NCBI GenBank assembly: GCA_000499405.2
Contig: HG738138.1
Coordinates: 19,817,753 to 19,881,752 of the forward strand
Source of the DNA: Onchocerca volvulus
Lineage: Eukaryota; Nematoda; Chromadorea; Rhabditida; Onchocercidae
Direction of reading: 5' to 3'
Length of the DNA stretch: 64,000 nt
Position 1 is the first letter of the stretch; each line of letters opens with the position of its first letter. This document shows, piece by piece, positions 52,001 through 63,551 of this stretch. Made by a program: the position numbers and the translations under genes. The notes beneath the pieces were generated by a model. The model was given only the letters and a program-made list of their open reading frames with translations. It had not been told where the DNA came from and did not search any database.

Positions 52001-54808
52001 TTCAGATCTCTTAATTTTTCCACATATTGCTATCTGAAAATAAGCATTTTTTGATGCATTCTATAGCATTGAAGTATGCTTTAGCCAGACGAAGATACAT
52101 CGAACATTCGGTGGAATTTGAAATTTACGTTGCGCTCACATTTCGATAGCATTCGCGCCATGCAGTTCCATCCCGTTGAGCCAGTGCTTATTACTGCAAG
52201 TGAAGACAGTACGGCGAAGCTATGGAATCTTGGCAGTAGCGGTATGAAAATGGATTTAAAAGAAAGTAAGTTTGCAATTTTTCCATTGTTTGGGTGTGCT
52301 GTAATACGCTGTGATTTATTGTATGGATTAGTCTTCAAATGCAACTATATGTATAAAGCGATACTGATAAATGAAGTCGTTTTATGTAACTTTTTCAGAT
52401 CTGAAGTTTATTATATATTACTGACTTTTACAGATCAGATCTCGGCACATTCACAATCCACAATCACTGAATTGGAACCAACTTATACGTTCCGTGGACA
52501 CAAGTATGTTATCTTACTTGAAATTTAATTGATATCTTGTTTTCTACTGATACATTTTTTGTCAATTTGACAAGTGATTACTTTTTCCAGTGGACCGATT
52601 CTTTCAATGGATATGTCACCAACAGGAGACATGTGTTACACCGGTGGTTTTGACGGTGTTGTGTGTTGCTGGTCAGTACCATCAATTAATACTGATATAT
52701 ATGAACCATACGGTATGATTTTATTAAAATCTGTCGAACCATAAAATTACAAAAGTTTCACTTTTAGGAGTTCCTTGTTTGAAGTTGTATCCTGTAAATC
52801 ATGCTATTTAGATTACTTACTATACCGCAGTCTTAACTGTCGTCATTGTCATTGTTTCGGAAAAGTAAGAGGCTTGTGTCAGGCAGTTCTTTTCGTTTTT
52901 TATTGTAAATTGAGTTAAAATTGTGTTTACAGACTCAAAAGTGCTATGCGAGAAATTGAAAGGTCATAGCAGTGCAATCTGGTCGGTTGCGTTTCATTCA
53001 TCCGATAATCGTCTCGTTAGTGCTTCTGCTGATGGAACTATTAAACTCTGGGAACCAGGTGATTTTTTTTAAAAATGATCATGGTCTGCATTTATCTGTT
53101 TTTATTTGAGATGCCATTGATCTTGCACTTTTTTTTTTTTTTTTTTGATAGCGAGATATTGGAAATAGTTTGAAGCTGTCGATGTTTTAAATAGTAATCT
53201 CACAGTTATGCTATTCATAGGATTTAACGAACGGATAGCAGATTTTCCTTTGGTGCCTATATTAATAGTTAAAAACTCTTACAATATTGATGTATTACGA
53301 GTAAATTTTAAGGAAATACGGATGCACTTATCAAGTCTTTTGCCGCTGCATTGCCAAATATTAAACCAACATCAGTCGACTTTGTTTCAACTGAACCACA
53401 GCAACTGCTAGCAGCTTATACATTATCGTATGCTTCAATCATTGATATCGAGACCGGTCGCAATGTGCTCTCATTTGATTTCGGTGATGGTATGTTTCTA
53501 AATCATTCGTTTCTATTTTTCCGCTATAAATTAAATTCGAGACATCTCTTCTGTTGGTTGCTGTTTCATAAAAATATTTTATGGATTTAGACACAATACT
53601 ACTAGTACCTGGACTTCTTTTTGGAAAACAATTATATTAAATATAATATATTTTAAAAGCTTTTAGTTATATTTTTTTAAAGTTTTTAGTTATATATTTA
53701 TATATTTTAAAAGTTTTTAGTCATCTTGAACATAAGTCGAAAATTTTTAGTTCTAAATTAAAATATGTTCTATAATTATTTTCTAAAGGTTTGGTATCAG
53801 TTTGTAATAGTTTTGCAACTCTCCTTTCTAAAATAAAGTTTAGTTGGTACCAATACATTGTTTAACTTTTTCAGAAGATGCTGGAACTATTACAAAAATT
53901 TTGTCACATCCAACGATGTCAGTATCTTTAACTGCTAGTAATGATCGCAAAATACGATACTTCGATAACAATACTGGTATTAGGACTTTTTTTTTTTTTG
54001 GAGAAAGGCTTTTTAAAAAATCTTAATCATAAGTTCGAAGTTTTTAGTTTATTCTGAGCATGAGTTAAAGGTTTTTAATCTAAATAAAAATATGTTCCAG
54101 ATTATTTCTCGCTTGCTGCTAATAATTGTTGTTTCCTTACTCTTTTAGAGATTAGTGTAAAAGCATTTTATATCAATGCATTATTATGTGAGTTTCTGAT
54201 AATCTGGAATTTGTTTTCTTTTTTATGCTTGAATGGATAAAATGCTCATTAAGGAAGACATAATTTAAAATAAGAGATCGATATTAGTCATATCAGTTAT
54301 TGTACAGGCTAACTTTGCAAGTGTGAAGTTTACTTTCTCAAATATATGTTGCTGTTTTAGGCAAAATGATTCATGGAACTGTTGCACATGTTGAAGCAAT
54401 TTCATGTTTGGCTATTGATCCTAATGGACTTTATTTGCTTTCCGGTAGTCATGATGGTTCTCTGCGTCTTTGGAATATGGAGAAAAGAATTTGTTTACAG
54501 GTAGTTTATTATGCATGAACATTCTAATCATTAATTTTTATTGGAATAAATTGATTTAATTTAATTTTAACTTTATTGTGCAAAGATAAATGAAGGTTTT
54601 TAAATGTCAAAATTTTGTTTGAAGATGTTTGTATTAAAGTTATTTTTATTTTTAGGAGATTGCGGCACATCGCAAGAAGTTTGATAGTGCTGTGATGACC
54701 GTTGCATTTCATCCAAGTAGGCCTTTGATTGGTTCCGCTGGTGCCGATGCCCTTGCAAAAGTTTTTAGCTCCCAGAAATATTTGCATGGGAGTAGTTTTG
54801 AGTCTTAA
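49090..54808 (+). CDS. cash-1: Striatin, STRIPAK/PP2A scaffold (WD40 protein)
   Basis: Eighteen exons join in phase to 728 residues plus TAA: 49090-49164, 49448-49558, 49665-49768, 50155-50228, 50366-50469, 50561-50661, 50902-51021, 51158-51358, 51445-51557, 51833-51945, 52085-52265, 52434-52503, 52591-52712, 52933-53058, 53313-53489, 53875-53976, 54361-54500, 54656-54808. Striatins are B'''-type PP2A regulatory subunits that scaffold the STRIPAK kinase-phosphatase complex. Exons 2-3 carry the caveolin-binding/coiled-coil block (LQHEWSRYEMDRAQWE, then GERKGQENLKADLIRRIKML), which mediates dimerisation and PP2A-A/C contact. A Ser/Asp-rich linker follows. Residues about 373-728 are the WD40 propeller, starting KFTLRSHFDSIRAMQFHP, with blades ending in LWNL, LWEP, LWNM and VFSS, and the family C-terminal GSAGADALAKVF. 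Length matches the family (about 710-780). The symbol is that of the C. elegans orthologue. The exon 1 donor (GAGCAG|GTGGAT) is weak, so exon 1 is the least certain part. Confidence 0.95.
53713..54109 (+). repeat. Related repeat in adjacent striatin introns
   Basis: Intron 15 (53713-53784) and intron 16 (54040-54109) share a stretch of about 70 bp: GTTTTTAGT, then a CAT(A/G)AGT block, TTTTTA(G/A)T, CTAAAT and AAAATATGTTC, and finally ATTATTTTCT or ATTATTTCT. The order and spacing are the same, with moderate divergence. Intron 15 also holds further partial AAGTTTTTAGTTAT units just upstream. This suggests local duplication, possibly of a segment that once included exon 16. Confidence 0.65.
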
Positions 54809-56201
54809 AGTTTTGTTTCTTTTTTATTTAGATTACTTACTTTTAGAATGTTTCGAGTAATAAAATTGTTTGCTTCGGCTAATACTGTTCCTTTTTTTCA
54901 TGTATCTTTAAAGATTTTTTCAATTTTTACTTTGATTGAAGCAAATTTTTTTTTGACTGCCTCAGTTATAATCTTGGAATTATGATTTCCTTGAATTTGT
55001 AAATATTTCTATCGAATTATGGAGTAGGCATGTTATCATTGAAAGTTCTACTTTTTTCTTCCTATAGATCATTTTTTTTGGATTGACTTTCAAACTCATT
55101 TCATTTCATGATTTCTGTTTGAACTTATCGGAATTTTTTCTTATTGGTGCTCATTAGAAAGTAAAGAGATTTTTTTATTGATACATTTTGATTTGGTCTT
55201 ATGTTTGTTCGATTTCGGTTTAGACAAATCTAAAAGGTTTCAAATCAGAACATCCATCGGTCATTTTATTATGATCATTGCATCCCTTTGTTTTAGTTTA
55301 TTGCATAGAAGAAGCTTCTATGCTTTTCACAGGAATTTTCTAAAAGTAGAATTCACTGTTTATCAATATATGTGATCAATTTTTATAATACAAAGATTTC
55401 AAGTCGTTTGCTTGCTTACACTCTATTTTGCGGGTGCTCTTTTTCTTGTTAGATGTCAAAATTTTTATTTGAAATTCAAATGGTTCGTTTTTCATATATT
55501 CTGTTTAGATACACTTCATTTTTTAATGTAGGATTCTTTTGTTCAATCATAATTTGTTTTGTATTGTAGTCTTCCATCATCCATCATAGGATTTTTTTTT
55601 AAACCAAATTTTATTCTTTTTGGGCCCAGTGCTAAATCTGTGTAATTTTTTGCCATCAAGTGCTATGAAATAGACAGAGAATTTTCCAGGCTTTACAGTT
55701 TATTCTATAACAGAATAGCAGTTTTTCATCGTATCGTTAAGTTGAAATGATCCTGAATTATGGTTTTGAGGAATGAGGAAATGGAAATTAATTGCAGAAA
55801 TGACTTGGAGTGGAATTACACATACTTTATTTTTGTTTTCTTGTTTTTATTTAAAATGTTGCTATCAAAATTAAAGATTGATAGTGATAGAGATAATTGT
55901 TTATGCTTGCTTACGTTTATTCTGCAAATGTTAGAAAATTTACATTTCCTGGCGAAAATTTTTAATTATATCACTTTGTTTTCTATTTCTAAAGAATCCA
56001 GTGCTTTTCTTTTTCTCTCCAAGTATTTCGAATTAAGTAAATGCACGTCATTTATTGTCATCATTTGCCATTTCTCGATTATAATTAGTAATATTATTTA
56101 CAGGAAAGAATTTGTTTTGTTGTTTTGCTTTTCCTTTTTAATTTCTAATTTATGTTCAGATTTTCCTACTATCTTCAATATTTATCTCCGTGTTACATTC
56201 A
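54809..56201. other. Convergent intergenic region after striatin
   Basis: Striatin (plus) and the ATP-grasp-like gene with its small downstream frame (minus) point at each other across this T-rich spacer. It should hold both 3' untranslated regions. The plus frame at 55760-56233 (157 codons) is the longest open frame in the window but is dominated by Phe, Leu, Ile and Ser from T-rich DNA, so I do not call it a gene. Confidence 0.6.
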
Positions 56202-56573
56202 CTAAACAAGCCTATGGCAGAGAATATATTTGACTGCGGCGCTATCAGTGTAAGCACCCGAATAATATTTATATTTCTGGAGTAACCGTTGCCAGCTTTC
56301 CATATTTTCAGGGCCGAGAGTCTCCAATGTTTTGGTGCTTATTAGTGCTAAATCAGCTAGTTTCATTGAAGTACTTCTAGTCAAAAAGTGAACGCATTTA
56401 TTGTAAGGATCTGGGCTTTCAATTAGCTGAAAGTGAATTATTGTTTTATTCGAGACGTTAATTTCGCTGTCGCTGCGATGTAGAGTACATGAGTGCTGTA
56501 GAGCTATGCACTGAAACCTTGTGAAAAGCAATCTGAAGATGACTTTTTCAGACATTTTAGCAATTAGTCGCAT
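56202..56573 (-). CDS. Small protein with mitochondrial-type N-terminus, unrecognised
   Basis: One uninterrupted minus frame of 123 codons from ATG at 56573 (or a second Met at 56555) to TAG at 56202. The N-terminus is rich in Phe, Leu, Arg and Ser (MSEKVIFRLLFTRFQ), as in a matrix-targeting presequence. The C-terminal 70 residues look truly coding: Glu-Ser-Pro-Asp-Pro-Tyr-Asn-Lys, Lys-Leu-Ala-Asp-Leu-Ala-Leu-Ile, Glu-Asn-Met-Glu-Ser-Trp-Gln-Arg-Leu-Leu. The ATG overlaps the stop codon region of the upstream ATP-grasp-like gene by 10 bp. It may be a downstream operon gene, or a last exon reached by a TTTCAG acceptor at 56430, although no donor in the preceding exon has a matching phase with a good consensus. 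Family unknown. Confidence 0.45.
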   Translation of the reverse strand: MRLIAKMSEKVIFRLLFTRFQCIALQHSCTLHRSDSEINVSNKTIIHFQLIESPDPYNKCVHFLTRSTSMKLADLALISTKTLETLGPENMESWQRLLQKYKYYSGAYTDSAAVKYILCHRLV

Positions 56574-59500
56574 GTTGTCATACTCCGAGTGAACTGATTA
56601 CTTCCCCGTTCTCGTATATCACTACAAAAGTTTTGCTTATCAGCCAAACGATCAACAGCAATATAGGTGTTTTCAATCAGATCTTGAACATCAGCGATCA
56701 GTTCCGCTCTGTTTGGATTCGAAAGAAATATCTGCAACATTTCGAATATTTACAATCCGATTACTTGTGTACCTATGACTAATTATGTTGGGATGTGTAC
56801 TGTATGTATAAGTTTTCCAGTAAATTAACTGGCAAACAATCCATTGCTCTATTCAGAAAAATCCGGAACTTGTGAAAGTACTTTTTGTTAATATCATCAA
56901 ATGTTAATATATCGAATAATACTAATATATAGTGACACTAAATGAAACTTATGTGTGGGAATGGGGTTTCCACTACCTCAAGCAATGAAGTAAATTTATC
57001 AAAGAGCGAAGATATATTTGTTCCCATCGTTATTAATCTCTAACAATGAAAAACAACTGCTTCTGAAGTGCTACCTGCAAAATGTTGTCGTCGGAAGATG
57101 CACAACTCGTCAGTTCCTGACCTTCGCAAGCTTTCCAGATTACACGCATATCGGAATTTCTTTTTGTAATACTTGTTTGATGTAGCAAAACGCCTTCTAT
57201 ACTTGGAAAATTCACCAGTACATGATGATTTTCCGTTGATTTTCCCATGTCACATGGATGATTAGTTGTCTGAAGTTCTTATCAAATTTTATTGCTTCAG
57301 AGATAGAAATCTGAAGGGAACTATTGCTCATATTCATACCTGCAATACTTCCGCCATGCAGTTCAGGAGAAGGATTTCCCAGCCCACTCCATGATTAGCC
57401 GCTTCAATTAACCGTTGATGTGAATCACACAACGGTTGCAGATAGGTTCCCAGCAAATAAATATCGTTGTGATTCCAAAATTTAACAACATAACTTATTT
57501 AAATTATTAATGGATTAGAAATCAATAAGATTTTATCAAATATTTTGCATTTCTGTTAAAATGATGTCTTATCTATTTATAAATTCGTGTATTTCGCTTT
57601 ATCTTTTGATAGGTTGTTGAGTCTGATAATTAAATACAACAAATCGTATAGAGTTGGAATTTTTCCCATTTATCTATTCATCCAGTTGATAAGTAAAGTA
57701 AACCTTATAAAATCCTTTAATGAATACGAAAGATGAATTCGGCAATACAGGAAGTGATCTTGCTGTTCGCAGTACAAATGATTCAACTCCTGGCAAAATG
57801 TCTCGTGTCTGATCCACCGTAAGGTATTCATAAGCATAAGGTTTTTGATTTCGGATGCTCTCAAACAATGTACACTCTGCACTTAATTTTGCTATGGTAC
57901 CTAAAAACTTTCAAATTGGTATTCATGGTAACTAACAAAAAAAATGGTAAAATTAGTTATTATAATATGTTACTAAATGAAGTGTTTTAAAACTAAATTC
58001 TAAAACATTTAAGAATAATGAAAGGTAAAGGCGGAAAAAGAGCTTACAGATGAAGCCCGAACTGGAATATAGCGACACAAACTCATTACCGTTTCGTAAG
58101 CATTCTTCCACAATAAACTCGCTATCATATTTATTTTCAACTTCGAGTTTACTCTTAAATGAATTAAACAATTCATTAGCATACTTAAACAGTCGAAGTT
58201 CTACAGATGTTTTGATTAAAATTAATTCTTTGATTCTCTTGAAGACTTTTTTAAATGAAAAAAAAATTTCTACAAAAGGGAGGTTTCCTTATTTTCGTGG
58301 AATTTTTAACTATTAGAAAAGCTAAAAGATATTTCAGAAAACTAATTACCTTAATCCAAGATTGCATTTCATCAAAATCATGAATTGAGTAGCGAGTTAT
58401 TTTGTGTCCATGTTTCGCTTGACACGATCGTACAAACACAGGAAATCCATCTAGTTGGGTGGCGATGCGTCTAAGCCACAGTGATGGCTCAGCTTTTAAC
58501 GAAATTATTGTTTGCCTGCAAATATTTTTAATAATTTATTTGAAATTATTGAAATTTTCGACTACTATTTTAACTTTCTATGGTCAAAAGATTTCAAGCA
58601 GGCATCTTCGCTGCTTTCAATCACAATAATTTTCTTTTCTACTGCTGCTAATGAATGCGAGATTGAATCGAATGCTGTCTTCCTGAACAAGCTGTTGGAA
58701 AGCTACAATCAAAAGATGGGTTTTTCAGCTTATTTTTGTTAAGAAATAAGACTATTTGATAATTAGCAAGAAAAAAATAGAGATGTTGAAATTCAGGTAG
58801 AAAATCTATGGATAATAATCTCTCATATTTTATTCTTTTCAGAAAATTAATGTGACATATGGATAATCATTTTGCATTTAAAGTACGACCAAATATTTCT
58901 TGCAGACAATAAGTGCTTAGATCATTAAAAAAAAAAAGAAAGTAGAAACTGCACAATTCTGCACAGAATTTTTAATGAATTTTAATAAAAAACGATTGTT
59001 TGCACGATAAACAGTTCTATTCTGTAGTGTTTCTTTTTGCTTCAAAATTAGTGTAGTATTTTTGATCAAGTATACTCGATGACTTTTCCAATTATATTTC
59101 GTCCAATGCAAGATTCCATCTTCAACCAAAACTTATTTTTCAAGCAAAAAAAACTTTAATTGTGTTCTAAATTTCAGCTAATTCGAAAGTAAAGTTAAAA
59201 CATAAAAAATATAAACATACCTCAGTGTCATAAGGCCATTTCTCCTAGCAATAAGTTTCATTCCCTTCATATGCAAAACTTGTTCCACTTGTTCTGGCAA
59301 AAGTCCCTCAATGCCCAGTTCAAATCTAGAATAAGAAAATATCTACAAGAGAAAATAAGAATTATATGAAAAATAAAGAGCTATTTTAGCTAAACTAATA
59401 TAAACAATAAGTTCAATTTCAAAAATTTCAATTTCACTGATTAGAAGAATAAATAACAACAATAAGCGGATTGGACGCCATTATATTTGCAAAATATTCA

Positions 59501-60184
59501 CTAAATAATTATTCTTTTAACCAAATTTTTGCATTTAAAGTTTTTACCACAATACAAAATATTTGAATTTTCAACCTAATTTTTGCCACCAGATACTGCA
59601 ATTCAGCTTCGAAAGTTACAATGATTCGCCTAGTTAAACCATAATTCGAGACGAGTTCTCGAACTTTATCTGTCAACATTGCATGGTAATGATTACGTGA
59701 ACCAAATGTTGGTTGGATTTGATAGCAAACATCAACACTACAAAAAAAAAAAAGTTCCAATCAACTTTTTAATTTAAAACTGGAATGAAATTTGGAATAT
59801 ACATTTGAAAGCGAAACACACATACATCATAAAAGAATTCAGTACGAAGTACTGCCGAATGTTACTGAATGATTAAATCATTCATACTCCTGATCTTTTC
59901 AATAATTAACCTTCGCTTCTGTTTCTACTGCTTGTATCTATCCCTTTGCTTAATTATAAATCATATATAATTAGATTTTTTGTGTCAAATTTTCTATCTT
60001 ATTTGAAATATTCTGGAAATACTAGGTAGGAGTACTAAGTTTGAACTGTAACTTACCAGGTGTCATCATTAACCGAGTTTTCTGGCCCGACAACAACTAC
60101 TTTGAAATTTGGGTCCGTAGTCGGCTTGCAATAGCCATGAAAATTCAAACGGTGACGCCAAAGTACAATTATCAATGTCGTCAT
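56564..60184 (-). CDS. ATP-grasp-like protein, nine exons, one junction unresolved
   Basis: Exons: 60184-60057, 59737-59576, 59325-59221, 58515-58350, 58237-58048, 57900-57704, 57493-57340, 57269-57075, 56731-56564 (TAA). All joins keep frame except 57704 to 57493. The start is fixed by an in-frame TGA directly before the ATG with no acceptor between. Motif order fits an ATP-grasp fold: an N-terminal region, then LGIEGLLPEQVEQVLHMKGM (like the Leu-Gly-hydrophobic-x-Gly, Pro-Glu, Lys approach to the ATP lobe), then a Gly-Phe-Pro-Val-Phe-Val-Arg strand, then FIVEECLRNGNEFVSLYSSS (like the Glu-Glu, Gly-x-Glu hinge segment), and late LIEAANHG where a Glu-x-Asn metal-binding motif is expected. Such enzymes ligate a carboxylate to an amine or thiol using ATP. 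The pattern is my inference; the substrate is unknown, and the late motif is imperfect (Glu-Ala-Ala-Asn). About 490-500 residues. Confidence 0.7.
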
Positions 60185-60473
60185 TCAGGATGGATTCGAT
60201 CGGTCGTCGACACGACAACTCATTTTTTTGTTTCTCATTTGTTCATTTTCATTTTATCTATCATTCGAGCCTTTCTTCTTCTTAAACAATAAAGAATTCT
60301 TTTCCTCCTTGCAAATCACATTGTCAATACTAGTTGAAACTTGAAAGTTGCCAGCAATAACCGATAGAAAATGACATCATTTTGCCGTAAAATTTTTCTG
60401 ACACTTTAACGAGAAATGGTATTTCCCTTTTATGGGAAAAAAGTTAAGCGATCATTACACTGCGAGAGACGTT

Positions 60474-60656
60474 CTAAGGGATCTTTTCATAGTTATGATC
60501 GATGGAAAGTGTCCGCACATCATAACGATCAACGGCTTCAGAAACAGCAACAGATTTATGCTGTTTAGGCTTAAAAGGAATATTATCGTTGGTACAAGTA
60601 CTAATCGAAACTTCATTACTCACTGCTTTAGCAGTATTCATCGTGGCAGATTCAGG
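60474..60656 (-). CDS. Candidate last exon or small protein
   Basis: On the minus strand a frame opens after GTAG at 60657 and has an ATG at 60641, giving 55 codons to TAG at 60474. Composition is protein-like: MNTAKAVSNEVSISTCTNDN, later SVAVSEAVDRYDVRTLSIDH. The opposite strand is also open (60432-60701, 89 codons) but is poorer in acidic residues and richer in Cys and Phe. It sits 290 bp upstream of the ATP-grasp-like start on the same strand and could be the end of another gene. Not recognised. Confidence 0.3.
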   Translation of the reverse strand, partial: PESATMNTAKAVSNEVSISTCTNDNIPFKPKQHKSVAVSEAVDRYDVRTLSIDHNYEKIP

Positions 60657-60761
60657 CTACATAGTCTAAATGCTTGTAATCTTTTCCGTCTATTATTTTA
60701 GTCAAAACTTTTTGGTATCATTAATTTTTTCATTTTTCTACTTAACGAATGAATTGATTAA

Positions 60762-60953
60762 GTGAGAATGAATCATTATTTCATTGTTACTTTTTCAAAG
60801 AACATGGAGAGTTTGTTGAAATTTTGGGGATATTATGATTTATCACACAATGAGGAACCATTTTCTAAAAAAGACAGCATTATGATTAGAGGATCACATT
60901 TCAAGAATGATGAAGTGATATATGAGTTTTTTATAGATAATAAAAAATATTAG
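60762..60953 (+). CDS. Hypothetical small open frame
   Basis: A 63-codon plus frame with an internal Met giving MESLLKFWGYYDLSHNEEPF, then a Lys/Asp-rich end and TAG. Charge distribution is reasonable, but the length is within chance and no family or splice signals support it. Confidence 0.15.
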   Translation: MRMNHYFIVTFSKNMESLLKFWGYYDLSHNEEPFSKKDSIMIRGSHFKNDEVIYEFFIDNKKY

Positions 60954-61388
60954 AAATTATTTGGAAAATTGTCGAAGGACATCTTACATTTTAAAATAAT
61001 ATAGAAAAATATGTGACAGTAATTTGAATAAAAAAACGCTAAAATTTGATAATCGATAAAGAAGAGTGCTATGTGAAGATTCAGAATAATCAATTAAAAA
61101 TATTCATTTTATTTTTCCATTCATTATCTCCAACATGACATGTTTCAATTCTACGTCAGATGATTACTGTTACTGCGGGATATTAAGTTTAAAGGAAATT
61201 GAATGAGGAGAAACAATTGGCGAAAGACAACAAATATGCAAGGGCGACAGTTTTTTGGATAATTCCTAATATTTTTTAATAATTTAATTGGAAAACTACA
61301 AAATGCTCTTCTGGAAGGATTTTCGATTAGCTATTGAAGACTAATAAGACTACTGATAAAAATTTACCTAGAAAGTGTGTTCACAATG

Positions 61389-61482
61389 TCATATCGATGG
61401 TTGACTTATTTCGCCTTCTATGACAGTAAATCCACCAGCAATTCTGATCCATAAAGTAGCACGGAATGTATGGTATTCGAAT
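61389..61482 (-). CDS. Candidate terminal exon, minus strand
   Basis: After a clean TTCTATTTTTAG acceptor ending at 61483, a frame reads Phe-Glu-Tyr-His-Thr-Phe-Arg-Ala-Thr-Leu-Trp-Ile-Arg-Ile-Ala-Gly-Gly-Phe and continues to Ser-Ile then TGA at 61389. Thirty codons with balanced composition. No preceding exon was identified to the right, so it remains isolated. Confidence 0.25.
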
Positions 61483-63101
61483 CTAAAAATAGAATTAGCC
61501 TAATGCAGCTGTTTGAGAAATTTGTAGAAATAAAGCTAAGACTTCAGCTTATTTCATATGTTGAAAGATGGGGATTTAGTAGGCAACTATTACAATGATA
61601 GCAACGAGTAATCATCCTAAAGATGAATAAGAAAAGAGAGAATTTTAAAAATTGCTTTTTTCTTTCTCGATGAGCTAAAATTTGTTGCTAGGCAAAGACT
61701 CTTTCAACGAGTTGTAAAAACAAAGAACACTGTTGTTGTTTTTTTTTTTGGAAAAAATTATGCTTGAAAATTGTGGGTATTACTTCAATTCCATAAAACT
61801 TTTATGTATGTTCGGGCAAAATATCAATGATAGACCAAATGATTATAACAAAGAAAACGGAAAAGTGTATTGAAGTTAAAAACACATTCTGCTTCTTTTA
61901 CTTTTTGTACTCTTCTAATATTTTTTACTCCTGTTATCAGGAGTGAATTGATATTTTAATTCTTATGTTGACAAGTCATCTAGTAGAACATTGTAGAATT
62001 GATAACGCTTTGTACTTAATATGATTAACTCGATTTTTCATTTAAAATCCTTCATTCCCTAACATTTTTTTTTTATCACAGTTTTTTCCTAAAAAATTTC
62101 GCTCTGTTTAGGTTCTTCATTAAAAAAGTGTGCAAATTATAATGATATCTGACAAAAAATGAACTTCATTGTAATAGCAAGAAGAAAAATAAATTTATAA
62201 ATTTTTTATGGGTCAGAAACTTGAAATGAAATTATGGAGCCTAGACTTGGGAAGTAAACAATGATCCAAATTTGCAATCAGTTCATTTACTTCCTGCTTT
62301 ACATCTTCGCAGCACAATAGAGAAAAGAAAAAAAGTGAGGAAGATCACCAGTTACTGTGAAACTTTTATCAGAATCAAATCAAAATTAATCCAGCTTAAT
62401 AATGCGAACTACACTAGTTAACAGTGGCTGGAACAGGTAATTAATTATTTGATCACAGTTTTATTTCAGCGAAATTTTTCCATTTCAAATTGGAGATTTT
62501 TTGAGGGGAAAAAATTGCAAAATCATTCGTAGATTTCATTCCATGATTGTTGCGATGTGCAATTATTTTGGCCTTATGAGATCTGAATGGTTAAATAATC
62601 TAATCTACCACTGCGACGCAGGAAATCAGAGTGATTCAAATTAAATTTAAGCCAGCTTTAGTTTGATTCTTATTTAGCTAAGTTTTTGTCTTAATAAACA
62701 ACAATATTGCAGAACTGATCCATTCAGAAAACGAATAATAAAGTTTTAAAACAAAACTAAAGAATGAGAAAAAAAAACCCAACTAATTTCACTTAATTTT
62801 GATAAACTCTTAAAAAAAATTCAAACACGCATTGAAAGCAATAGTCCCAAAGCTAAAAATTCGCGATATTTACGGCAAACATTATTTCATGAAGAAGATG
62901 AAATGCCAATTCCTATCTTTAACAATTAATATTATACTGTTATAATAATTATTTGTTCACAAAGCTGCATAATCATTGGTAAACTTTTTACTTTGCTCTT
63001 GTAATTAAATAAAAAAAAATCAGAATAACGAAAAATAGAATAGTTGACAGATTACTTGGGCACATTTACAAATTAATTCACGAATACATTACTTTAAAAT
63101 T

Positions 63102-63551
63102 TCAATTCATATTATAATTATTGGTCATTTCCAAAATTTTTTTCAACAATTCTATTTGCGAAGAGTTGCTATACCGTAGAATGCACAGATATTTGAATTC
63201 ATAAATCCAAATATGAATAAGTGGAAATAATTTGAAGTATGGAATACACGAATGATTGCAGACCACTAACGGTACTTTGCTGCTTCTTTCAAAGAAAAGA
63301 ACGAAAATCGATGACATTTTTGACAACAAACAAACAATTGCAAAGTGCTTTTGAGTGGAAGCATTTGAACGAAGGAAGGCATCCCAAACATTTTGCGAAA
63401 CATCTCGTCTGACTAATGAATGGAATGTTTCGGATTTTGCGCAATGAAATCTTGCCCTTTGCAAGAAATGCAATAAATAAGTAATAAACATATTGAACTG
63501 AATTCGCTTACAGAAGAAATAGGGACAACGCCAATAATGATTTAGGCACAC
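63102..63551 (-). CDS. Hypothetical 149-codon open frame
   Basis: An uninterrupted minus frame from ATG at 63551 to TAA at 63102. At this base composition a frame this long is expected well under once by chance in 64 kb, so it deserves mention. The sequence is rich in Phe, Cys, His and Ser with scattered hydrophobic runs, shows no domain I recognise, and has no visible splice sites. It may be a relic of an older gene or an over-long chance frame. Confidence 0.25.
   Translation of the reverse strand: MCLNHYWRCPYFFCKRIQFNMFITYLLHFLQRARFHCAKSETFHSLVRRDVSQNVWDAFLRSNASTQKHFAIVCLLSKMSSIFVLFFERSSKVPLVVCNHSCIPYFKLFPLIHIWIYEFKYLCILRYSNSSQIELLKKILEMTNNYNMN

Noticed and set aside
55760..56233. 157-codon plus-strand open frame, the longest in the window
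   Set aside because: T-rich DNA yields Phe/Leu/Ile/Ser-rich frames with few stops. There is no domain, it lies in the convergent 3' region of two genes, and its end overlaps a better minus-strand frame.
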